From Inhella proteolytica (GTDB taxonomy: Bacteria > Pseudomonadota > Gammaproteobacteria > Burkholderiales > Burkholderiaceae_C): a stretch of 64,000 nt of DNA. Numbering within the stretch: position 1 is the first letter of the stretch; the number at the start of each line of letters is the position of its first letter. A program made the translations under genes and the position numbers. Shown here piece after piece: positions 46,803 through 54,619 of the stretch. The notes beneath the pieces are model-generated. The model saw nothing but the letters and a program-made list of their open reading frames with translations, was not told the DNA's origin and made no database searches. Location of the stretch: the NCBI RefSeq assembly GCF_016093275.1, contig NZ_JAEDAK010000002.1, positions 310,001 to 374,000 on the forward strand, in the 5' to 3' direction.

Positions 46803-49187
46803 ATGTCTGCCCTGCCCTCCGTCGATCTGGCCCTGCCCATCAGCGGCATGCATTGCGCCGCCTGCGTGGCGCGCGTGGAAAAGACCCTGGCCGGCGTGCC
46901 CGGCGTGCGCAAGGCCGAGGTGCTGCTGACCGAGAACCGCGCGCAGCTGCAGCTCGAACCCGGCTGGAGCGCTGTGGCCCTGATGGCCGCCGTGCGCAAG
47001 GCCGGCTACGACGTGCCGCTCACGCAGGCCACCCTGCACCTTCAGGGCCTACACGATGCCGCCGATGCGCTGCGCGCCCACGAGGCCCTGGCGCGCGTGC
47101 CCGGCGTGGTGCTGGTGCAGGTCAATCTGGGCGCGGCCAGCGTGGCCTTGCAGGCCCTGCCCAGCACGCAGCCCGCCGCGCTGCTGCAGGCGGCCCGTGC
47201 GGCCGGCTTCGCCGCGGCCTTGCAGACCCAAAGCGACCCCGGCGGCATCCTGGCGGCCGAGCAGGCCGCGCTGCGCCGCGACCTGCTGCTGGCCTGGGCC
47301 CTCACCCTGCCTCTGCTCGCGCCCATGCTCGCCATGCCCTTCGGCCTGCATCTGATGCTGCCGGGCGCGGTGCAGGCCCTGTTGGCCGCCGCCGTGCAGT
47401 TCGGCCCCGGGCGCCGCTTCTACAAGGCCGCCTGGGCCGGGCTGCGCGCCCGCAGCCCCGGCATGGACCTGCTGATCGCCCTGGGCTCCAGCGCCGCCCT
47501 GGGCCTGAGCCTGTGGCTGCTGTGGCGTGGCGCCGGGCCGATGGAGCTGTTCTTCGAATCGGGTGCTTCCATCCTCAGCTTCGTGCTGCTGGGACGCTGG
47601 CTGGAGGCGCGTGCCAAGCGCGCCACCGGCAGCGCGCTGCGCGGGCTGCAGGAGCTCGCGCCGGCTCAGGTCGAGCTCTGGCGCGACGGCGCCTGGCGCC
47701 TGGAGCCGCTGGCCGAGCTCAAGCCCGGCGACCGCGTGCGCGTACGCCCCGGCGCCCGCATCCCCTGCGATGGCCGCCTGAGCGAAGGCCGCACCCATGT
47801 GGACGAGGCGCACCTGAGCGGCGAACCCCTGCCCCTGGCCAAGCAACCCGGCGACCACCTGCGCGCCGGCGCACTGAACCTGGACGGCGTGATCGAGCTG
47901 CGCGCCACCCAGACCGCCGCCGCCTCCAGCCTCGCGCAGCTGGTACGCCTGGTCGAATCGGCCCAGGCCAGCAAGGCGCCCATCCAGCGTTTGGCCGACC
48001 GCGTGGCTGCGCGCTTCGTGCCGGCCGTGCTGCTGCTGGCGCTGGGCACGCTGCTGGTGTGGACGCTGACCGGGCGCTGGGGCCAGGGCCTGGTGGCCGC
48101 GGTCTCGGTGCTGGTGGTGGCCTGCCCCTGTGCGCTCGGCCTGGCCACGCCCACCGCCGTGGTGGTGGGCATCGGCCGCGCCGCGCGGCGCGGGCTGCTG
48201 GTGCGTGACGCCGCCGCGCTGGAGCAGCTGGCCACGATCGACCGCATCGTGTTCGACAAGACCGGCACCTTGACGCGCGGCCAGCCCGAGCTGGTGGGCA
48301 TTGAACCGCTGGCCGACGCCAACCGCCTGCAGGTGCAGGCCCTGGCAGCCGCCTTGGCCCAGGGCAGCGAGCACCCGCTAGCCAAGGCCCTGGTGCAGGC
48401 GCAGGGCGAGCTGCCCACGCCCGTCGCCACCGAGGTGCGCAGCCTGGCCGGCTTGGGCCTGACAGGGCGCCTGGGCGAATTGCAGCTGCATCTGGGTTCC
48501 AGCCGCTACATGGCCGAGTTGGGCCTGGCCACTGGCGCCTGGGAAGCGAGCGCCCAGCAGCAGGCGGCGCGGGGCCACAGCATCAGCTGGCTGGCCAGCG
48601 GCCCGCCCGCCGCCCAACTGCTCGGCCTGCTGAGCTTTGGCGACCGCCCGCGGGCGGAAGCGGCCGCCGCCCTGCAGGCGCTGCGTGAGCAGGGCCTGCG
48701 CTGCAGCCTGCTGTCCGGCGACCGCCCCGAGGCCGCCCAGGCGGTGGCCCAGCAACTCGGCTTCCAGAACGAGGACGATGTGCACGGGGGCCTGCTGCCG
48801 CAGGACAAGCTGGGCGCCATCCACGCCTGGAAGGCGCGCGGCGAACGCGTGGCGATGGTGGGCGATGGCATCAACGACGCGCCGGCGCTGGCCGCCGCCG
48901 ATGTCGGCATTGCCATGGGGGCGGGCGGGCGCGGCACCGAGGTGGCCGCCCAAGCCGCCACGCTGACCCTGCTGCACGACGACCTGCGGCGCATCCCCGA
49001 GGGCCTGCGCCTGGCGCGCCGCACCCTGCGGGCCATTCGTCAGAACCTGGTGTGGGCCTTTGGCTTCAATGCCCTGATGCTGCCGCTGGCCATGGCCGGT
49101 CAGCTGCACCCGATGGGTGCCAGCGCCGCCATGGCGGCCAGCAGCCTGATGGTGCTCGGCAACGCGCTGCGGCTGCGCCGCGCCTGA
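46803..49187 (+). CDS. copA: Cu(I)-exporting P1B-type ATPase
   Basis: A 794-residue heavy-metal P-type ATPase. HMA domain 1 has GMHCAACVARVEKTL (residues 15-29). A second HMA-like unit (LHLQGLHDAADALRAHEALARVPGVVLV) has lost both Cys residues. The transport motif ACPCALGLATPTAVVVG (CPC, near 440), the phosphorylation site FDKTGTLTRG (near 485), SEHPLAKALV (HP motif) and MVGDGINDAPALAAADVG are intact. Eight membrane helices fit copper export to the periplasm. The start ATG gives a normal CopA N-terminus. Its promoter region has a GGCAGC/GCTGCC dyad about 20 bases upstream. Confidence 0.92.
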   Translation: MSALPSVDLALPISGMHCAACVARVEKTLAGVPGVRKAEVLLTENRAQLQLEPGWSAVALMAAVRKAGYDVPLTQATLHLQGLHDAADALRAHEALARVPGVVLVQVNLGAASVALQALPSTQPAALLQAARAAGFAAALQTQSDPGGILAAEQAALRRDLLLAWALTLPLLAPMLAMPFGLHLMLPGAVQALLAAAVQFGPGRRFYKAAWAGLRARSPGMDLLIALGSSAALGLSLWLLWRGAGPMELFFESGASILSFVLLGRWLEARAKRATGSALRGLQELAPAQVELWRDGAWRLEPLAELKPGDRVRVRPGARIPCDGRLSEGRTHVDEAHLSGEPLPLAKQPGDHLRAGALNLDGVIELRATQTAAASSLAQLVRLVESAQASKAPIQRLADRVAARFVPAVLLLALGTLLVWTLTGRWGQGLVAAVSVLVVACPCALGLATPTAVVVGIGRAARRGLLVRDAAALEQLATIDRIVFDKTGTLTRGQPELVGIEPLADANRLQVQALAAALAQGSEHPLAKALVQAQGELPTPVATEVRSLAGLGLTGRLGELQLHLGSSRYMAELGLATGAWEASAQQQAARGHSISWLASGPPAAQLLGLLSFGDRPRAEAAAALQALREQGLRCSLLSGDRPEAAQAVAQQLGFQNEDDVHGGLLPQDKLGAIHAWKARGERVAMVGDGINDAPALAAADVGIAMGAGGRGTEVAAQAATLTLLHDDLRRIPEGLRLARRTLRAIRQNLVWAFGFNALMLPLAMAGQLHPMGASAAMAASSLMVLGNALRLRRA

Positions 49188-49191
49188 GGGC

Positions 49192-49899
49192 TTATTCGCT
49201 GTTCGCGCGGAACAGCAGTTCCACGTCGACCACGCGGCGCTCAGGCAGCGGGCCGAAGCGCCATTGCTGCACGGCGCGCGCCGCAGCCTGGCCCAGGCGG
49301 CGGTTCCCGCCTTCGCGCGCCTCGGCCTTGCTGACCACCCCATTGGGCTCAACCGTGAAGCGCACCGGCACCACATGGTCACGTCCACCGATGGCCTCAA
49401 GCACCTGACGCGTCATTTCGGGGGCGACGTACTGCTCCAGTTTCAGCGGAACCTCTTCGGCCTCGGCTTCGGGCTCCGGTTCCGGCGTGGCCGTGGGCGG
49501 CACGCTGGCTGCCGGCGGCAGGGTGTTGACGGGTGCGGCCACCGGCTGGGTGCTGGTGTGCGGCGGCGGCGCTGCCGGCTCCAGACTGCGGGTGACGACG
49601 GGTTCGGACGCCCCGCTCGCACTGGAAGCCGGCGTGGCGTTGGCCACCTGGCTGCCGCCCGAACTGGGGCGTGGCGCCGGTGCCGCGGCAGGCTTGGCGG
49701 CCGCGGGAGCGGGCTTGGCCGGCGCCGCAGCGGCGGCCGGCTTGACGGTGTGGAACTTGATGAAGCTGAAGACCTTCTCAGCATCGCGCTTGGCGCGATC
49801 CGTGTCGCTGATCTTGCCGTCCGACTGCGCCCAGGCGCCGCCAGCCAAGGCCGCAGCCACCATCACACACAGCCCACGCTTCGTACCGCCCCACGCCAT
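49192..49899 (-). CDS. secreted TonB C-terminal-like protein, paralogue A
   Basis: A 235-residue protein with a signal peptide (LCVMVAAALAGGAWAQS) and a GAGGAG ribosome-binding site. It has an N-terminal block DTDRAKRDAEKVFSFIKFHTVKP, a long Pro/Ala/Ser linker, and a C-terminal TonB-C-like domain (KLEQYVAPEMTRQ, VPVRFTVEPNGVVSKAEAREGGNRRLGQAAARAVQQWRFGPL). Unlike true TonB it appears to be cleaved and exported rather than anchored. A second copy lies directly upstream on the same strand. The role is unknown; it may sit in the envelope as a partner of TonB-like machinery. Confidence 0.75.
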   Translation of the reverse strand: MAWGGTKRGLCVMVAAALAGGAWAQSDGKISDTDRAKRDAEKVFSFIKFHTVKPAAAAAPAKPAPAAAKPAAAPAPRPSSGGSQVANATPASSASGASEPVVTRSLEPAAPPPHTSTQPVAAPVNTLPPAASVPPTATPEPEPEAEAEEVPLKLEQYVAPEMTRQVLEAIGGRDHVVPVRFTVEPNGVVSKAEAREGGNRRLGQAAARAVQQWRFGPLPERRVVDVELLFRANSE

Positions 49900-50013
49900 C
49901 CCGAACTCCTCAAACTGAAGGAAGGCGCGACGATAGAGGCGCCTTCCCGGGGCGACAAGGCGAATACTGCACGCCTTCGCCCCCCATCCCTTGTTCACGG
50001 CAATGCGTCACGC

Positions 50014-50805
50014 TCAATCGAGCTTGAACACGATGTCGACCTCGGCCTCACGCGCCGCATTGAGCGGGGCAAAGCGCCACTGTTGCACCGCCCGGGCCGC
50101 CGCCTGAGCTAGGCGACGCGGCGCGCCCTCGCGCGGCACCGCGCTGACGACCTTGCCATCCGTGCCCACCTCGAACCGCACCGTGACCTTGCCGCCCGTC
50201 ACCGTGTTGACGTTGTTGGCACGCGGCAGCTCGGGCTCGACGTACTCGAGCAGTTGCAGCGCGACCTCCTCTTCGGGCTCGGGCTCGGCCGGCGGCGGCG
50301 TCACCGAGGGCGCCGGCTGGTTGGGCGTCGTCACCAGGGCCGCGACGGGCAACACGGCGGCGCCGGCACCCTGCGCGGGCGCCGCCAGTGGGTTGGGTTC
50401 GCTCTGGGCGATCGGGCTCGCCAGCGTGGCGGACTGGGCTGCCGTCGCTGCGGGCGCCGCCGCCTGATGGGTCGGTGCGCCCAGGCCCTGGGCCGGCGCC
50501 GGCTCAGCCGCGCGTGCCGCGTCCAGCGTGGCCACCTGGGCATCGCTGGCCCGCCGCGCCACGGGCGCCGCCGCCACCGCTGCACGGGTCTCCACGGGCT
50601 TGTCGGCAGGCTTCTCGGCCGGCTTGTCTGCCGGTTTGGCCGCACGCACGGCGTGGAACTTGATGAAGTTGAAAACCTTGCCAGCGTCGCGCTTGGCCCG
50701 CTCCTGGTCGCTCAGACCGGCATCGCCGCTCTGCGCCAGGACGCCCAGGCTCAACGAAAGGAGCGACACCAGCGTGGTCGCCCGAATGGATGTGCGCAGG
50801 AACAT
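50014..50805 (-). CDS. secreted TonB C-terminal-like protein, paralogue B
   Basis: A 263-residue paralogue of the downstream gene: signal peptide (ATTLVSLLSLSLGVLAQS), block SDQERAKRDAGKVFNFIKFHAVR, a low-complexity linker with a KPADKPAEKPADKP repeat, and the TonB-C-like end (LLEYVEPELPRAN, VTVRFEVGTDGKVVSAVPREGAPRRLAQAAARAVQQWRFAPL). GAGGAG precedes the ATG at normal spacing. The two genes arose by tandem duplication and have diverged mostly in the linker. No ExbB/ExbD genes are close by. Confidence 0.75.
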   Translation of the reverse strand: MFLRTSIRATTLVSLLSLSLGVLAQSGDAGLSDQERAKRDAGKVFNFIKFHAVRAAKPADKPAEKPADKPVETRAAVAAAPVARRASDAQVATLDAARAAEPAPAQGLGAPTHQAAAPAATAAQSATLASPIAQSEPNPLAAPAQGAGAAVLPVAALVTTPNQPAPSVTPPPAEPEPEEEVALQLLEYVEPELPRANNVNTVTGGKVTVRFEVGTDGKVVSAVPREGAPRRLAQAAARAVQQWRFAPLNAAREAEVDIVFKLD

Positions 50806-51032
50806 GGGGGAAATCTCCTCAACGGCCAGCCAGTGGGCGTGAAAGCCCGCCACTCCGGTCATGGGCGGCGCAGTGTACGGATCGACACCTTTTGTCATGC
50901 TGGGGTAATCCCGGCACATTCCTGGGGGCTCGCCTCTATGAGAAAGAGCTCACGCTCAGGCCGCCGAATTTGTAACTGCGTTACAGATTCCGCGTCGGCT
51001 ATCGTGCCCGATCGGTAACAAGTGCACCCTGT

Positions 51033-52097
51033 ATGGCCAACGCCCAAGAAGCCGCGCTGGACTTTCCGTTCGGCGACACCCTGCCCGAACCGGGCCGCAC
51101 GGTCGAGATCCAGCCCGGCCTGCTGTGGCTGCGCATGCGCCTGCCCTTTGCGCTGGACCACATCAATCTGTGGCTGTTGCGTGACGACGATCCGGCCCAG
51201 GGCCCGGGCTGGGCGATCGTGGACTGCGGCATTGCCGACGAAGCCACACGCAGCGCCTGGCTGCAGGTGCTGGAGCAGGGCCCGCTGGCCGGCACACCGG
51301 TGCGGCGCGTCATCGTCACCCACTTCCATCCGGACCACATGGGCAACGCCGCCTGGCTGTGCGAGCGGCTGGGCGCGCGCCTGTGGATGAGCGCCACCGA
51401 CTACCAGGTGGCCCGCCTGGCCAGCGCTTCCACCGTGGGCATGGGCGGCAGCGCCGCGGCCGACTTCTTTGCCAGCCATGGCCTGGTGGACGAGGAAGCC
51501 CAGGCCAAGATCCGCGGCCGTGCCAATTACTACCCCAGCCTGGTGCCAGCCGTGCCACCAGCCTACCGGCGCCTGCTGGACGGCGAGTGGCTGCAGATCG
51601 GCGCCGGCCGCTGGCAGGCGCGCGCCGGCCAGGGCCATTCGCCCGAGCACCTGTGCTTCAGCGCACCCGCAGAGGGGCTGCTGATCGCCGGCGACATGGT
51701 GCTGCCGCGCATCTCCACCAATGTCTCGGTGGTGGATGTCGAGCCAGAGGCGGATCCGCTCAAGCTCTACCTCGATTCGCTGGCCCGCCTGGCTGATTTG
51801 CCCGACTCCACTCTGGTGCTGCCCGCGCACGGCCGCCCGTTCCGCGGGCTGCAGCGCCGCATCGGGCAGTTGCAGGAACACCATCGCGAACGCCTGGCCG
51901 AGCTGCGCGCCGCGTTGGCGCAGGGCCCACGCAGTGCCGCCGAGGTGCTGCCCGTGCTGTTCCCGCGCAAGCTCGACCTGCACCAGACCACTTTCGCGAT
52001 GGGCGAGGCAATCGCCCACCTGAACCATCTCTGGCTACAGGGTGAGGCTCGGCGCACGCAGGGCGCGGACGCCATCTGGCGCTTCAGCGTGCCCTGA
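51033..52097 (+). CDS. MBL-fold metallohydrolase
   Basis: A 354-residue metallo-beta-lactamase fold. The metal motif THFHPDHMGN (HxHxDH) is near residue 97; further ligands are GQGHSPEHLCF, LLIAGDMVLP and LPAHGRPFRG. The C-terminal helical part (RIGQLQEHHRERLAELRAALA, LFPRKLDLHQTTFAMGEAIAHLNHL) is of the type found in glyoxalase II-like or LACTB2-like hydrolases. The substrate is unknown. A strong terminator follows immediately, so it ends its own transcript. Confidence 0.88.
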   Translation: MANAQEAALDFPFGDTLPEPGRTVEIQPGLLWLRMRLPFALDHINLWLLRDDDPAQGPGWAIVDCGIADEATRSAWLQVLEQGPLAGTPVRRVIVTHFHPDHMGNAAWLCERLGARLWMSATDYQVARLASASTVGMGGSAAADFFASHGLVDEEAQAKIRGRANYYPSLVPAVPPAYRRLLDGEWLQIGAGRWQARAGQGHSPEHLCFSAPAEGLLIAGDMVLPRISTNVSVVDVEPEADPLKLYLDSLARLADLPDSTLVLPAHGRPFRGLQRRIGQLQEHHRERLAELRAALAQGPRSAAEVLPVLFPRKLDLHQTTFAMGEAIAHLNHLWLQGEARRTQGADAIWRFSVP

Positions 52098-52100
52098 AAG

Positions 52101-52150
52101 CGAATCCGCCGCCGACCTTTGCAGGTGCGGCGGCGGTTCGTCTTCTCTCC
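52101..52150 (+). terminator. Rho-independent terminator after the MBL hydrolase gene
   Basis: Begins 3 bases after the stop. The stem pairs CGAATCCGCCGCCGACCT with AGGTGCGGCGGCGGTTCG around TTGC, with one bulge on each side, and is followed by TCTTCTCTCC. Confidence 0.8.
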
Positions 52151-52292
52151 CTGTGGGATCGCCTGGATGACAGCGATGGCGCGCAGTGTGTTGCCGCGCC
52201 ACTGGCCCGGCCAGCCCCCCAAAAGGGGGAAGTCGGAAGAAGGAGGCGAATTCCCCAATGAAGACAGAGACTTAACATCAAGATACAAGTCG

Positions 52293-52311
52293 TCCTCCTC
52301 AATCAGGAGGA
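52293..52311 (-). terminator. small hairpin downstream of the YgjP-like gene
   Basis: TCCTCCT and AGGAGGA pair around a 5-base loop, 25 bases beyond the minus-strand stop, followed on that strand by ACTTGTATCTTGATGTT. It is short and weak, so it is only a possible terminator. The stretch between it and the upstream MBL terminator contains a C6/G5 dyad near 52215 and no gene. Confidence 0.35.
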
Positions 52312-52335
52312 GCCGACCGCGCCACGGTGAACGCT

Positions 52336-53166
52336 TTACAGCGGCGGCAACTGAGCGCGCTTGAGTTCGGCGCGCGGACTTTCGAAGCCGGGCAGCAGTT
52401 CGGCCACCAGGTTCCAGAAGCGCGGGCTGTGGTTCATCTCGCGCAAATGCGCCACCTCGTGGGCGATGACGTAATCGATCACCGCCGGGCTGAAATGGAT
52501 CAGCCGCCAGTTCAGGCTGATGACGCCGCGGCTGTTCGCGCTGCCCCAACGCCCCTGGGCGCTGGAGAGGCGCAGCTTCTCCACGCGCACCTGAAGCAGC
52601 TCAGCGAAATGCGCCAGCCGCGGCTCGAAATGGCTGCGCGCATGCTGCTGCAACCAGGCTTGCACGGCATCGCGCCACTGGGATTCCTGCGCCAGCGGCG
52701 GCAGGCGCAGCCAGAGCTCGGGGGGCTCGCCGGGCAGCGCCGCCTCTTGCCAGCTCGCCACGGCGGCGCGGCGTGGGGCCGGCTCATCGCTCGCGCGCAG
52801 GCGCAGCTGACCGCCCAGAAAGGGCAGCAGCTCGCCATCGCGCCATTGCACGCGCAGGGCCTCCAACTGCTCGACGCGGCGCTCGCATTCCTGCCACTTG
52901 CGCAGGATCCACTCGCTGCGCTCGCGCAGCACGCCCTCGATCTCGGCCACCGTGACCCAGCGCGGCGCGCGCACGCGCAGGCCCTCGGGGCCGATGGAAA
53001 AGCCGATCGAGCGGCGGCGGCAGCGCGTCAGCGTGTAGGGCAGACGGCGGGCGCCCAGGTCCACATGCGGCCCGCCCTGGCGCGGCTGCGCGGCCGGGGC
53101 CAGCAGAGGCTCGCGCCGCGGGGCGCTGTCGAACAAGGGAAGCTGGTTGGGCGCGTCGTCGCTCAT
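52336..53166 (-). CDS. YgjP-like M48-family metallopeptidase
   Basis: A 276-residue protein with the zinc motif VIAHEVAHLREMNHSPRFW (HExxH plus a downstream His), GRWGSANSRGVISLNWRLIHF before it, and an N-terminal beta domain (YTLTRCRRRSIGFSIGPEGLRVRAPRW). These are features of the YgjP/DUF45 metallopeptidases; the substrate is unknown. It follows plsC with a 7-base gap and ends the minus-strand operon. Confidence 0.85.
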   Translation of the reverse strand: MSDDAPNQLPLFDSAPRREPLLAPAAQPRQGGPHVDLGARRLPYTLTRCRRRSIGFSIGPEGLRVRAPRWVTVAEIEGVLRERSEWILRKWQECERRVEQLEALRVQWRDGELLPFLGGQLRLRASDEPAPRRAAVASWQEAALPGEPPELWLRLPPLAQESQWRDAVQAWLQQHARSHFEPRLAHFAELLQVRVEKLRLSSAQGRWGSANSRGVISLNWRLIHFSPAVIDYVIAHEVAHLREMNHSPRFWNLVAELLPGFESPRAELKRAQLPPL

Positions 53167-53173
53167 GCGCTCT

Positions 53174-53974
53174 TCAGGGTTGCGGCGCGGGGGCGGCCTG
53201 CGGAGCGGGCGCCGCCGGGCGATAGGCCGCGGGGTCGAGGCGCCGCATCTCGGCCTCGATCCATTGCTTGACTTCGACCATCAGGCTTTCGGGCGTGTGG
53301 CCCTGCGGCGCAAGCACCGGGCCCACCGAGAGCTCGTACTCGCCCGGACTGATCAAGAAGCTGCGCGGCGGCCAGACCTTGGCGGTGGCGCAGGCCACGG
53401 GCTGCACGGACAGGCCGGTGTCGCAGGCCAGACGGGTGCCGCCGGTCTTGTACTGGCCGGTTTCGCCGCGCGGGATGCGCGTGCCCTCGGGAAACATGAT
53501 GACCCAGGTGCCCTGCGCCGCCAGGCGCCGGCCTTGCGCCGCCACCTTGTTGAAAGCCTCGGCACGGCGGCTGCGGTCGATGTGCACCATGTCCATGCGC
53601 CCCAGGGCCCAGCCGAAGAAGGGGATGTAGAGCAGTTCCTTCTTGAACACGAAGGCCAGCGGGTGCGGCATGTAGGCGAACAGGGCCAGCGTCTCCAGCG
53701 CGCTCTGGTGCTTGGCCAGCAGGATGACGGCGTCCCTCTTGCCCTGCGGCAGGCGCTCAAAGCCCAGCCGGCGCACGCGCGCGCCTGCAAAGTGATGCAG
53801 GCCCCACAGCAGCACACGCCCCCAGGCCGAGCAGAACCAGTACAGGCGCGTGGGCGAGACGAAGGGCGAGATCAGCACCGCCACCGTGGCCCAGGGCACG
53901 ATGGTCAGCACACCCCAGGCGAAGAACAAGGCGGAACGCAGCGCCATCAGCGCCGTCATCAAGGGGTGACTCAC
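53174..53974 (-). CDS. plsC: 1-acylglycerol-3-phosphate O-acyltransferase
   Basis: About 266 residues. Acyltransferase motifs are LLAKHQSALETLALF (HX4E, the usual HX4D with Glu) and MFPEGTRIPRGE, with the region between matching KKELLYIPFFGWALGRMDMVHIDRS. Two hydrophobic segments near the N-terminus anchor it to the inner membrane. It makes phosphatidic acid from lysophosphatidic acid. A GTG start overlaps the gmhB stop (GTGA); an ATG five codons later is an alternative. The Pro/Ala-rich tail is not conserved. Confidence 0.9.
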   Translation of the reverse strand: MSHPLMTALMALRSALFFAWGVLTIVPWATVAVLISPFVSPTRLYWFCSAWGRVLLWGLHHFAGARVRRLGFERLPQGKRDAVILLAKHQSALETLALFAYMPHPLAFVFKKELLYIPFFGWALGRMDMVHIDRSRRAEAFNKVAAQGRRLAAQGTWVIMFPEGTRIPRGETGQYKTGGTRLACDTGLSVQPVACATAKVWPPRSFLISPGEYELSVGPVLAPQGHTPESLMVEVKQWIEAEMRRLDPAAYRPAAPAPQAAPAPQP

Positions 53975-54585
53975 AGCGCGCCGGCCTCGGTGTCTTGTTC
54001 GAGCTTCTCGCCCCGTGCCGCGCGCTCGCGCCGCTCGAACTGGATCAGCCAATCGGCGAAGGCGGCCAGGTCCTGGTGCACCTGGGCGCCCGGCACCTGG
54101 TCCAGCATCTCGGCAATCCGCTCCTCCGGTACCCCGGCCAGGCGATCGCCACGCAGCAGATGGGGCACGCAGCCCGCCGCCGCCGCCGTCTGCAGGTCGC
54201 GCAGCGAGGCGCCGACCATGTGCACGCTGGCCAAGTCGGCTCCGAAGCGCTCGCCGATCTGCTCGATCAGGCCGGGCAGGGGCTTGCGGCAGCTGCAGCC
54301 CTCCTCGGGGGTGTGCGGGCAGAAGAAGGCGGCATCGAGCCGCCCGCCGCTGGCCTGCAGCAGCTCGTTCAGCCGCAGGTGCACGGCATTCAAGGCCCCC
54401 ATGTCCAGCAGGCCGCGGCCGATGCCAGGCTGGTTGGTCGCCAGCACGGTGTGCCAGCCATGGTGGTTGAGCCGCGCCACCGCCTCCAGCGCGCCCGGCA
54501 GCGGGCGCAGCTCCTCGGGCGACTTGACGTGGTCGTCGCGGTACTGGTTCAGCGTGCCGTCGCGGCCGAGGATCACCAGCTTCAT
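53971..54585 (-). CDS. gmhB: GmhB-like HAD phosphatase lacking the nucleophilic Asp
   Basis: About 204 residues. Length, the Zn-binding segment CPHTPEEGCSCRKPLPG and TNQPGIGRGLLDM place it with D-glycero-beta-D-manno-heptose-1,7-bisphosphate 7-phosphatases of lipopolysaccharide core synthesis. However, motif I reads LGRDGTLN where the family has D-x-D-G-T (the nucleophile is Gly, codon GGC), and motif IV reads VGASLRDLQ instead of VGDS/K..D (Ala for Asp). Both changes are clear in the nucleotide sequence. Either another residue substitutes or the protein is inactive. The start used gives MKLVILGRDG; an upstream ATG would add a His-rich decapeptide. Confidence 0.8.
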   Translation of the reverse strand: MKLVILGRDGTLNQYRDDHVKSPEELRPLPGALEAVARLNHHGWHTVLATNQPGIGRGLLDMGALNAVHLRLNELLQASGGRLDAAFFCPHTPEEGCSCRKPLPGLIEQIGERFGADLASVHMVGASLRDLQTAAAAGCVPHLLRGDRLAGVPEERIAEMLDQVPGAQVHQDLAAFADWLIQFERRERAARGEKLEQDTEAGAL

Positions 54586-54619
54586 CGGGTGATGGGCGTG
54601 GTGGTGGGAATGCATCGGT

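Noticed and set aside
52259-52276. Possible leader peptide after AAGGAGG (MKTET then stop)
   Set aside because: Only five codons, no regulated gene follows on that strand, and the next gene is on the opposite strand.
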